Notes under the pieces: model-generated
What the model saw: only the letters and a program-made list of their open reading frames with translations
Databases searched by the model: none
What the model was told of the DNA's origin: nothing
Assembly: GCA_910591455.2 (NCBI GenBank)
Contig: OU342806.1
Span: forward strand, 19,931,841-19,995,840
Length of the DNA stretch: 64,000 nucleotides
Direction: 5' to 3'
From: Pholis gunnellus
Lineage: Eukaryota > Chordata > Actinopteri > Perciformes > Pholidae
Part shown: one piece after another, positions 54,161 to 63,163 of the stretch
Position numbering within the stretch: the first letter of the stretch is position 1
How the letters are laid out: the number at the start of each line of letters is the position of its first letter
Made by a program: the position numbers and the translations under genes

Positions 54161-55158
54161 CTGCAGTTTTAATGCTCACGTTCACAGGTGTCAAATTTAG
54201 GCCTACGTATTAATTGTTACCATTCAAAGTAGATTTTTTTTTTTAGTATTACGTGATTATAGCATCTTACCAAGTATTCTGATGGCATCTGGGTTTTTTT
54301 TGACAAGAAAGAATAATACTGCTAGCCAAAGTAATCCAATGTAAACAAAGCAAGCTTTAAAAGTCAATCATAGGAATGTTTTATGAGAATATAAATGCTA
54401 TAAACCCATTTGTTAGGCCTTGAGAAATCCCACAGTCGGGTTTGCTGGGAAACAATGTAAACATGAACCCATGAAAGAGAATTAACATTTTCACTTTGTT
54501 TCGGGTGGCTGACCTGAGCTCTGCTACGATCACTACCTACTGTAGATATCACATTTATAACCAAGAGTGACTTTGTGAGGCCTCGCAGACTTGTGCTAAG
54601 CTAGCACAGGATGTCTGTGGACAGACAATCCCAACGGACGCTCAATAGATCACTCGGTGGTGAGCAGATATCCTCAGCAATTCTGTGTCATCACTGATGG
54701 CTGTAGAGTCGAGCAACTGTCATTTTCTCACATACGAAATGTAGTACATTGCATTGAGGGATATTTTTGGGGGGCACTATATTATAGAGGATACACACAC
54801 AGAATTCAGACACAGAATAGCGGACAGTAAACGCAGAGCGCTGTACAGTAAAAAGGGAGTTATTTTCCGACACGGCCTGAGACTCTTTTTACACTAATCT
54901 GGCTACGTCTGAAAATCTTTTCCTCTATCCACACTAAGCTGCTACTTTTCACATCTAAAAACTGAACTTTAAAAAAAGAAAAACTCCCTCTTGAGTGGAT
55001 TAATCCGAACACGTTGGCCTCATGTTTCAGTGTGAAACGAAGCATTAGTTTTCTTTCTTGGGTCAGTGTGTCAGCAGGAGCCCTGAAGCTCGGATCCTCT
55101 CGCTCTCTCCCTCCTGCATCTATCTCAGCCTATAGCAACCGCAAGTGCACACATCAAT

Positions 55159-55278
<120 letters not shown>

Positions 55279-57436
55279 CCCTTACACATCTTGAGGGCCT
55301 CTTAAGATGAATTAATAATGGAGATTTCAAAGAATGTGGGGCAACGCGAGGAGTAGATCCACTTATCCTGGGAGAGTTTCAGTGAAGAAGACAGTCAAAG
55401 AGGGAACAAAGATGACAACAATTCATTTCTACAGTAATTGTGCTCGGAGCTGTGTTACAACATGGGATATTATCTGAACTGGGAAATTGCAGCTCACTCG
55501 GGGGGTAGATTACTACGGATGTAATCTGCCTCCGATACACAAGCAAAGATTTATGGAGCCTACCGAATCTGTACACGCAAGGCTCTTACAACCCAGCGTT
55601 AATTAACGAATGTGCCCGGATTGCTGTCGAATGGCTCTTTGTGGTGTTCGTCGAGGCAAGAAATGGAAAGCTGAGTTAAACGTAGCATTTATTTGAATGC
55701 CTTCCTTTGGATGGCTTCAATTTTTTGGGAAAAGACGATCCCTACATAGAGATGTTTGGTTACATTTTGGCTTGCAATGAATCCAGAGGGTTCAGTGAGA
55801 ACTTTTTCCGAACAACCAACACCTACCAGACTTATCTCATGGCTTTGGTTTCTTAAACTATGTCAATGCTTTGCTTGTGACGTCCGTGCCAAACAGTTTG
55901 AAACACTCTCACTTCGTCTAACTCATGTGGCATGGCCGATAGAGTAAAACTGTCTTTAGTAGGATACGGAAGAATGCCAGAAATACACATATCATTTGTT
56001 CTGGTTGGTTTAAAGTCTTGAAATCTGCCACAGACGTACTTTGGACAAGTATCAATCAGTTTATCTTTAGCATTTTTAGATAACCTCATAAATAGTCAAA
56101 GGACTTATGAAAAATGTGGATTTTGTTTTACACTGCATAAGTGTGCATATATTTGATATTCATCTCGTTATGAGTTCATAGATACCAAACACTTTTCTGA
56201 GATATAGACACTTTGTTATCTTACTATATTTAATCTTAGGGGCTCATGGGACTACTGTTTTTTTGCGTCCTGAATTATAACGAAATGTATAGAAAATGAA
56301 TGAAGGTTAGTATCATAAGAAAAACTCACTTTTCAGCCAAACAGTTTCACCGATTTTGAAAATTCAGAGAACACTTCCACTAAAGGAAATTAAAAAATGC
56401 AGATGCTGCACAAATGGACCAAAAGTGTGTCAACTGCTAATTCTACAGCCTACATGCTAGCGGCTCTGTGGGTCCGTATACACATAGGCACAACGGTGCT
56501 TTGAGCTAAATGTTCACAATAACAAGGCTCAGATCCTCATTTCTATCCTCTTAATTTAGCATGTTGGCACGCTGACGTTCCCTAATTAGCAGTAAACACA
56601 AAGTAGGCTACAGCTGAGAGGGCTGACATTCGTTTTTGTGGGAATTTGGTAATAAACCAAAAAAACAAGTTATGCGATAGATGGAAAATCACTGCTTATT
56701 GCTTTTCATCCTGAGGTGGAAATGAATGTCTCTTATATATCATGGCAAAATAGCTGTTGAGACATTTCACTTCAAACCACACATGTGATCCTCATGGTGG
56801 CACTAGATAAAAAGTCAGGGAATGCACAAAATATTATGGGAATGGATTCAATATGTTGGCATATTTCAATCCGGAGAAGAAGTCAATATGCCCATTATGT
56901 TGAACAACCTGCTTAACAGTTCAGAAACAGCAGCAGTTAAAACATGACACAGTTCACTGTGCAGTTTGGAGAGTGAAAGTCAAATAATGTCTACTTGAAC
57001 TCCCTCATCAAAGGTTTGAAAGCCTTAGTGTGGAAACGAGCTGTGTGCACTTCATTACACAGGGATTTGTTCCTACTCCAGTTATTTCATTTAATTGTTC
57101 TTTACAAGCCTTCAGAGGTGAAAGTATCCCGTATCTATCATGAGTCAAACATTTTCTTGAGACCCCCTGACGGTCCCGACAGTTTCATAAGCCTCCACCA
57201 TGGACAACATATATCAGGAAGTCTGCTTTCTGCACCTTGGCTGTTAACGATAATAAAACATATCGCACAGTCAACATGTTTACATCGTGACTCTCTGTTG
57301 CAGGTTGACGCAGTACAGTGAAGAAGTGAAAACAGATGTAAGGGTGCCACCATGTGGACACATCATTAAGTGCAGAACACAACTTCTCTGACCAAAATAA
57401 TCTATTTCTACTACTAAGATCTAGAAATATATGCAT

Positions 57437-57462
57437 CTATATATATATATATATATATATAA
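57437..57462. repeat. (TA)n microsatellite
   Basis: Pure TA tract of about 13 units. Confidence 0.95.
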
Positions 57463-58085
57463 ATTCAGTTTCCTTGAACAACATGAGGCGAGACTGCACA
57501 ATGTTGTTCACATATCTGTGCTATTTGAATAAATAAGTATTAGGTAATAAGGTATTGCATGTTATGCATTCATTTATTTAGACCAGAAGACACAATTGAT
57601 GACACATATGAAAGTGGCCACATATGGGCCTTTAATCGATCACATTCAGAGAACAATGTCAAGAGTACAAAACAGCACTATATGAGCTGCTGCTTCTTTG
57701 TGGGCGGGTTCCTTGGAGCGCTCCGTGTTGTGTGACTGTAAAAATGGTGCCACTTCGTTGCTTGGCAGCCAGAGGACTCTTTTATGAATGAGCAAATGAA
57801 TCTGTATTCAGCCAGCTTCTCCTGGAGACTGAGGTCCAATAGGTTTCTTCTTCTTCCTGAGCTGTTTCACACTCTCTCATAGTCTATCGAGCACATTGTG
57901 TGCTTCGCCCTTAACGGGCCCATGAAACTGTCGCCACAAATCACAGCATTGCTCTCCTGTTGTGAGCCTATTGACTCGGTCCGGTGTCTAACACGCTGCA
58001 GTAAACCTATCAAGGGGCAAGAGGTGTGATTCATTTTCAGTAATGGCCCAGAGGAAAAGTCTCTACAGGTGCAACGAGATGTCTG

Positions 58086-58109
58086 CACACACACACACAC
58101 ACACACACA
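58086..58109. repeat. (CA)n microsatellite
   Basis: Twelve CA units. Confidence 0.95.
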
Positions 58110-58931
58110 TAGTGGTCAATTGAGACATATGCAAAATAGTTCCAGCACACAACACTGAAACTTGTTGATGTTGTTTCCTTTTTTCTTGTATTCAGTCGGA
58201 CAGACAAGTGGAAAACTAGAAATTATTTCAATTTGAAGTATTCTAGCTAGGTTTAGATCATCACCCTGTGTCAGCAATTACAAAAAAATGTGTTTGTCTT
58301 TTAATATATCTTAAAATACTTCATACTATATATTCATGATCGTGTTGAGTTGCTTTGAAATCTGTAAATGTTTGACGCAGCTTTTTTTTAATCAGCTGCC
58401 ATCTTCACATGACACTCTGCTGTGCAGACGCCTCTGTTGGCTGTGATGTCATGCTGCAGCTTCAGCCTATATGCACTGTGATTGACTTGTAATACTGCAG
58501 GCCTCAGGGGTGGGGAAATGATTCAAATCCATTACTTAACTAGCAGTACTGCAATTTACATTTAGAATTGTTGTATTAATTTGAACAACAAAAAAGGTAC
58601 AAATAGTTTGCAGATTAGGCCCTTTCATATTGTCTTATGTAGTAGGTGGTCCACGTGCTGCTAAATGTATACTTACATATGTATTGCTGGGTAGCAAATG
58701 GACTAAATAAAGTGCAATAAAACATACACTATTTCCCTCATATCAAAACGTCTATTATCTGCAAGTAATCACAAGTTGTTCAGTATTATAATGTTTGGAT
58801 TTCAACTTGTGTACATTTTCTCTGCTGTTCCATTGATACTTTTTTGTTCATTATAATAACAACATCTCTGAATAAACTAGATCTTGTTGATATTTTAAGA
58901 GCTTCAGCAGAAGTCACGGGTCACAAAACTG

Positions 58932-59003
58932 TGCCGTGACCCGGATTCGAACCGGGGTTGCTGCGGCCACAACGCAGAGTACTAACCACTATACGATCAC
59001 GGC
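58932..59003 (-). tRNA. tRNA-His (anticodon GTG)
   Basis: A complete 72-bp gene on the minus strand. The acceptor stem GCCGTGA pairs with TCACGGC, followed by discriminator A. The anticodon stem CTGCG/CGCAG encloses loop TTGTGGC with anticodon GTG. The T arm is CCCGG-TTCGAAT-CCGGG, with a perfect B box GGTTCGAATCC. The A box lies in TAGTGGTTAGTA. A TTTT terminator for RNA polymerase III sits a few bases beyond the 3' end (58925-58928). As usual for eukaryotic tRNA-His, the extra 5' G is not encoded. All stems are intact, so it is likely functional and not a SINE head. Confidence 0.97.
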
Positions 59004-59601
59004 GAGCTAGACCGATGTCTGTCAGAGAAAGGTGGACAGCTTAACTCAGTCAGCCTGCGGTGAAAGAAGACAGTTAAAAGAGGTAACTGTTGTTTCCTTT
59101 TTTCCGTGTTCTGTTAAGCTATAATTACTCATTGGACATAAACATAATTATCCCATATGAGCGTATAGGTGAGCTTTCTGTTCGTTGGAGGATATTTTAT
59201 AGTTCAGCATGAACATCTGAAGGGATTTTTAATTACTAATAATTTGGCTAATAATCTTATCATTATGGTCGTGGTAACCTAAGGGAAGTAACTTGTGACA
59301 AACATCAGCTTAAACAACTTAAAGATAATGTTGCAAGTCCAATCACAAAAAAATATCAAAATATGCATGTAGCTAAAAAAATATTAAAATAGTTACAGCC
59401 AATGAGCAATTATTTCGTCATCAGAGTTATCATGCAGCGTTGATTGAAGTTAGACTGGGTGGTAAAAGTGTGACAATATATTTAGATTTGGGATGATAAG
59501 AAATGATAACTGATGCTATGATATATTATGATTTCACACCAAAGCGAGTACCAGTAGCTTTTAGTTGAACATGATTTAGCCCACAACTGGGCTGTCAGCT
59601 G
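59004..59601. other. Spacer between tRNA-His and the His-rich frame
   Basis: AT-rich. If the His-rich frame is a terminal exon on the minus strand, this would be its 3'UTR. I found no clear AATAAA-type signal on that strand close to the stop and no convincing SECIS element. Confidence 0.6.
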
Positions 59602-59729
59602 CTAGTAGTTGAGCGAGTCTGTGCTGTGGTTGTGTGCCTTAGCGTGGTGAGTGTGCACGTGGTCGTGGCCATGCCCGTGGTGGTGGTCGTGAGCATGCCT
59701 GTGGCCGCCCACCTCGTGGTCGTGTGTAT
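59602..59729 (-). pseudogene. His-rich exon, 3' part cut off by a transposon
   Basis: Minus strand. After the 8-bp duplication ATACACAC the frame reads DHEVGGHRHAHDHHHG, continues HGHDHVHTHHAKAHNH and ends STDSLNY before a TAG at 59602-59604. The 39 residues after the insertion point contain 15 histidines in HxH spacing. The frame is in register with 63020-63163: both halves use the same codon phase once the insertion and one duplication copy are ignored. Alternating His with Asp, Gly, Ser and Thr is typical of metal-binding tails or loops in secreted or membrane proteins (kininogen, histidine-rich glycoprotein, fetuin, selenoprotein P, zinc transporters). I cannot say which of these, if any, this is. 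It could also be a low-complexity repeat that happens to be open. Confidence 0.55.
59722..59729. repeat. 8-bp target duplication, left copy
   Basis: GTGTGTAT, directly before the terminal repeat CAAGGGCGTAGGTTTG; identical to 63020-63027. Eight bp is the hAT-superfamily target length. Confidence 0.9.
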
Positions 59730-59871
59730 CAAGGGCGTAGGTTTGCATATGGGACTAGTCACGACCAAAGTTTGCGAAAGAATTGTCCCCACCAATATTT
59801 TGTTAATTTGAATTGTCTGTTAGAAAAAAATATTTCGCACAATATATTTGCAAACTCATTCGTATTATTAT

Positions 59872-60566
59872 TAGTGCTGGGCAAGTCAACGCGTTATTAT
59901 CGCGTCAAGGCATTCATTAATTAACGCCGACAATTATTTATAGCGCGTTTCTTTTTATTTTGAAAGCGCACAGATCGGGAGCGAGCGAAGGACTTTGAAA
60001 GTTAGCGGAAAGATTAACGTGAGACAACTATCAGGTTTCTTCAGACTAACATCCGGTTTTCAGAATAAGATGCCAACAAAGTATGAATTATATTCACATT
60101 AAGTATAAAACATGCTACCTGCGTCTCGTGAGTTAAAGGGAAAATACACCTAAATTGTGCGTAAAGTGTCTTTATTCTTTGATCGCTGGGTAACCATCAT
60201 CACCTCGGAGTTACAGAATTATATTGATCAACAGTAGAGCTGCATTCACATGCTCTGACATTGAAACATTTTATTCCTGTTGCACAGCAGTGGAACACGT
60301 TTCACATACAGTCAGCACACTGAGCACAGACAGTGCAAGAAATATAACTGCTACTGTGTAAAGGGAATACTGCTGTTAAAAAGCACCTTATTTGTTTAAA
60401 GTGTGCAAACCAAATGTTATTGTTCATATAGCAGTACTTTTCAAATAAAAGTGCGCAATACACTACTTTTGAATTCATTATTGAACTTTGCCATAACAAT
60501 GCGATTAATCGCAAAACATCCATGCGATTAATCGAGATTACAAATGTTAATCGTTGCCCAGCACTA
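59872..60566. mobile_element. hAT-like MITE, copy B (intact, nested)
   Basis: About 695 bp with 13-bp terminal inverted repeats TAGTGCTGGGCAA (59872-59884) and TTGCCCAGCACTA (60554-60566). Subterminal words ACGCGTTATTATCGCG at the left and ATGCGATTAATCGCAAAAC at the right are typical of this kind of fish element. Sequence from TAACTGCTACTGTGTAAAGG to CTACTTTTGAATTCATT is shared with copy A at 24.9 kb. Flanking 8-mers (ATTATTAT and CTACTAAT) do not match well, so the target duplication is unclear. No transposase is encoded. Confidence 0.82.
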
Positions 60567-60736
60567 CTACTAATTGCATAAAGGAAGAAAACATTTTATT
60601 TATAGCCTATTAAGTGCTGCAGAATTTTTTTTGTCTTTTTTGGCTGCACAACTGGGAAAAGTTTTTTATATATATTTTGGATATAGAATATACTGTTACT
60701 GTATATTGGCATTTTAGCAGAACGTTTTTTATTCAT

Positions 60737-60752
60737 TTATTTAATTATTTAT
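60737..60752. repeat. 16-bp LINE target duplication, copy next to the LINE 3' tail
   Basis: TTATTTAATTATTTAT, identical to 62794-62809. It directly borders the LINE tail (CCATCCATCC on the plus strand). Confidence 0.9.
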
Positions 60753-62793
60753 CCATCCATCCATTTTCCTCCGCTTATCCGGGGTCGGGTCGCGGTGGCA
60801 GCAGGCCAAGCAGGCTGACCCAGACTTCCCTCTCGCCCGCAACATTTTCCAGCTCATACTGGGGGATCCCGAGGCGTTCCCAGGCCAGCTGGGAGATATA
60901 ATCCCTCCAGCGTGTTCTGGGTCTTCCCCGGGGTCTCCTCCCAGTTGGACGTGCCCGGAAAACCTCCAGTGGGAGGCGTCCAGGAGGCATCCTAATCAGA
61001 TGCCCGAACCACCTCAGCTGACTCCTTTCGATGCGAAGGAGTAGCGGCTTGACTCCAAGTTCCATCCTGATGTCCGAGCTCCTTACCCTATCTCTAAGGA
61101 TGAGCCCGGCCACCCTACGGAGGAAACTCATTTCGGCCGCTTGTACCCGCGACCTTGTCCTTTCGGTCACGACCCAGAGTTCGTGACCATAGGTGAGGGT
61201 AGGAACGTAGACCGACCAGTAAATTGAGAGCTTTGCCTTCCGGCTCAGCTCTCTCTTCACCAAGACGGTCCGGTGCAGCGCCTGCTTTACTGCTGCAGCC
61301 GCACCGATCCGCCTGTCGATCTCCCGCTCCATCTTACCCTCACTCGTGAACAAGACCCCGAGATACTTAAACTCCTTCACTTGAGGTAGGCACTCCGTCC
61401 CCACCTGGAGGGAGCAATCCACCGGTTTCCGGCAGAGCACCATGGCCTCGGATTTGGAGGTGCTAACTCTCATCCCCGCCGCTTCACACTCAGCTGCAAA
61501 CCGCCCCAATGAATGCTGGAGGTCACGATCCGAGGAGGCCAACAGGACCACATCGTCTGCATATAGTAGAGAGGTGATCCCGAGACCCCCGAACCTGACG
61601 TTCTCCACCGCCCGGCTGCGCCTAGAAATCCTGTCCATGAAAGTCACGAACAGGACCGGTGACAAAGGGCAGCCCTGGCGGAGGCCAACACCCACCGGGA
61701 ACGTGTCTGACTTATTGCCGAGAATGCGGACACAGCTCCTACTGCAGTCGTACAGAGACCGGATCGCCCGTTGTAACGGGTCCGGCACCCCATACTCCCG
61801 CAGCACCCCCCACAAGAACCCCCGAGGGACCCGGTTGAAAGCCTTCTCCAAGTCCACAAAACACATGTAGACTGGTTGGGCAAACTCCCAGAACCCCTCC
61901 AGTAGTCTTGCGAGGGTAAAGAGCTGGTCCACTGTTCCACGGCCGGGACGGAATCCGCACTGCTCCTCTTGAATCCGAGGTTCGACAAACGGTCGGAGCC
62001 TCCTTTCCAGCACCCTGGCATAAGCTTTCCCCGGGAGGCTGAGTAGTGTGATACCCCGATAATTCGAGCACACTCTCCGGTCCCCCTTTTTGAAAATGGG
62101 AACCACCACCCCGGTCTGCCAGTCCATGGGCACTGATCCCGACCCCCATGCGACACTGAAGAGGCGTGTCAGCCAAGACAGCCCAACAGTGTCCAGCGCC
62201 TTCAGCATCTCAGGGCGGATCTCATCCACCCCCGGCGCCTTGCCACCAAGGAGCTTTTTGACTACCTTAGCGACCTCCGCCAGGGATATGGGTGAGCCCC
62301 CCAGGTCTTCAGGCGCTGCCTCCTCTGCAGAGGACATGTTGGTCGGGTTTAGGAGTTCCTCAAAGTGTTCTTTCCACCGCCCGACAATGTCCCCCGTCCG
62401 GGTCAACAGTTCCCCCCCCCTGCTGAGAACAGCCTGGGGTAGGCCCTGCTTTCCCTTCCTGAGGCGTCGGATGGTTTGCCAGAACCTCTTTGAGGCCAAC
62501 CGAAAGTCCTTCTCCATGGCCTCCCCGAACTCCTCCCATGCCCGAGTTTTAGCACCCGCGACCACCGCAGCTGCAGTCCTTCTGGCCTGCCGGTACCTCT
62601 CAGCTGCTTCAGGAGACCCCTGGGCCAAACAGGCCCTGAAGGCCTCCTTCTTCAGCTTGACGGCTTCCCTCACCTCCGGTGTCCACCACCGGGTTCTCGG
62701 GTTGCCGCCACGACAGGCACCGATGACCTTCCGGCCACAGCTCCTAGCGGCCGCGTCCACAATAGAGGCTTTGAACATGGTCCATTCGGTCCA
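60753..62793 (-). mobile_element. 5'-truncated non-LTR retrotransposon (LINE), minus strand
   Basis: About 2.04 kb flanked by perfect 16-bp direct repeats. The 3' end has a short untranslated piece, GCGGAGGAAAATGGATGGATGG, i.e. a GGAT-type repeat tail and no poly-A. This kind of tail is known from RTE-clade and similar fish LINEs (Rex3-like), so an RTE-type assignment is plausible but not proven. The 5' end cuts the second open reading frame upstream of the reverse transcriptase: WTEWT precedes the first methionine in frame, then an in-frame TAA lies in the duplication. The endonuclease domain is missing, as expected from incomplete reverse transcription. The intact frame and perfect duplication mean the insertion is recent. 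Confidence 0.9.
60775..62778 (-). CDS. LINE ORF2 fragment: reverse transcriptase, 667 codons
   Basis: Uninterrupted frame. Residues 224-262 carry VPIFKKGD and NYRGITLL, the N-terminal RT blocks. EEQCGFRPGRGTVDQL (271-286) is the next. Motif A is FVDLEKAFNRV (307-317), with catalytic Asp309 present and the usual AFD replaced by AFN (Asn315). Motif B is GLRQGCPLSPVLF (365-377). Motif C is the catalytic YADD at 406-409. KEFKYLGVLF (468-477) follows. The C-terminal region has LTYGHELW (528-535), LRRVAGLILRDRVRS (553-567) and GRPRTRWRDYISQ (618-630), typical of fish LINE ORF2 ends. No N-terminal endonuclease remains. The methionine used as start is simply the first in frame of a truncated copy, not a natural start. 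It lies antisense to nothing known and provides no function to the host exon. Confidence 0.92.
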   Translation of the reverse strand: MFKASIVDAAARSCGRKVIGACRGGNPRTRWWTPEVREAVKLKKEAFRACLAQGSPEAAERYRQARRTAAAVVAGAKTRAWEEFGEAMEKDFRLASKRFWQTIRRLRKGKQGLPQAVLSRGGELLTRTGDIVGRWKEHFEELLNPTNMSSAEEAAPEDLGGSPISLAEVAKVVKKLLGGKAPGVDEIRPEMLKALDTVGLSWLTRLFSVAWGSGSVPMDWQTGVVVPIFKKGDRRVCSNYRGITLLSLPGKAYARVLERRLRPFVEPRIQEEQCGFRPGRGTVDQLFTLARLLEGFWEFAQPVYMCFVDLEKAFNRVPRGFLWGVLREYGVPDPLQRAIRSLYDCSRSCVRILGNKSDTFPVGVGLRQGCPLSPVLFVTFMDRISRRSRAVENVRFGGLGITSLLYADDVVLLASSDRDLQHSLGRFAAECEAAGMRVSTSKSEAMVLCRKPVDCSLQVGTECLPQVKEFKYLGVLFTSEGKMEREIDRRIGAAAAVKQALHRTVLVKRELSRKAKLSIYWSVYVPTLTYGHELWVVTERTRSRVQAAEMSFLRRVAGLILRDRVRSSDIRMELGVKPLLLRIERSQLRWFGHLIRMPPGRLPLEVFRARPTGRRPRGRPRTRWRDYISQLAWERLGIPQYELENVAGEREVWVSLLGLLPPRPDPG

Positions 62794-62809
62794 TTATTTA
62801 ATTATTTAT
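62794..62809. repeat. 16-bp LINE target duplication, copy at the LINE 5' end
   Basis: TTATTTAATTATTTAT, identical to 60737-60752, followed by a short (TTA)n stretch. The AT-rich site suits target-primed integration. Confidence 0.9.
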
Positions 62810-62950
62810 TATTATTATTATTTATTTGGTGCAGAATACTGTTTTGTATTTAAACTAAGGTTTTATTACTATTATTATGTTTAAATCAGTTCAAAGTTAC
62901 ATAAATGTTAATATATTTTATTAATAAAGTTCTGTTCAACATAATATCAA

Positions 62951-63163
62951 CTAAGTTTTTCTTATATGGCGGGGGGGCGCAGTGTCCCTACCAATGCTGA
63001 GACCAAACCTACGCCCTTGGTGTGTATGGTGGTGGTCGCTGTTGTTATCGTGCTTCTGGGTATCGTCGTGATGAACGTGGCTGTTGGTGTGGTCGTGGTC
63101 GTGGCTGTGTGCGTGTGTGTCCTGATGGCTGTGGTCGGTGGTAGGTGGTGTTTCTTCTCTGTC
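62951..63163 (-). CDS. Candidate terminal exon of a His-rich protein, as now read into the transposon
   Basis: Minus strand. Reading starts after an in-frame TGA at 63164-63166. Residues DREETPPTTDHSHQDTHAHS, then HDHDHTNSHVHHDD and TQKHDNNSDHHHTH, bring the frame to the insertion point: 48 residues with 15 His. It then runs 22 codons into the outer transposon (QGRRFGLSIGRDTAPP..) and stops at TAG 62951-62953. A plausible splice acceptor, GAGACAG, lies at the 5' edge (about 63158-63164), but the pyrimidine tract is weak and no upstream exon was identified. The original 3' part is at 59602-59729. The product is not identified; a metal-binding His-rich segment is the most that can be said. Confidence 0.5.
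   Translation of the reverse strand, partial: DREETPPTTDHSHQDTHAHSHDHDHTNSHVHHDDTQKHDNNSDHHHTHQGRRFGLSIGRDTAPPRHIRKT
63020..63027. repeat. 8-bp target duplication, right copy
   Basis: GTGTGTAT following the right terminal repeat; pairs with 59722-59729. Confidence 0.9.

Larger units (their letters stand above)
59730..63019. mobile_element. Non-autonomous hAT-type transposon, inflated by two nested insertions
   Basis: The ends are CAAGGGCGTAGGTTTG (59730-59745) and its perfect reverse complement (63004-63019), flanked by identical 8-bp duplications. Perfect 16-bp terminal repeats plus an 8-bp duplication are the signature of a hAT insertion. The right end, read outward-in (GGTTTGGTCTCAGCATTGG), matches a repeat end I know from fish. 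Removing the inner MITE (59872-60566) and LINE (60737-62809) leaves only about 520-540 bp of its own sequence, with no transposase, so it was a MITE-sized element when it inserted. It lies inside a His-rich coding frame. Confidence 0.88.

Noticed and set aside
62090..62884. 264-codon plus-strand frame
   Set aside because: Antisense shadow of the LINE reverse transcriptase frame.
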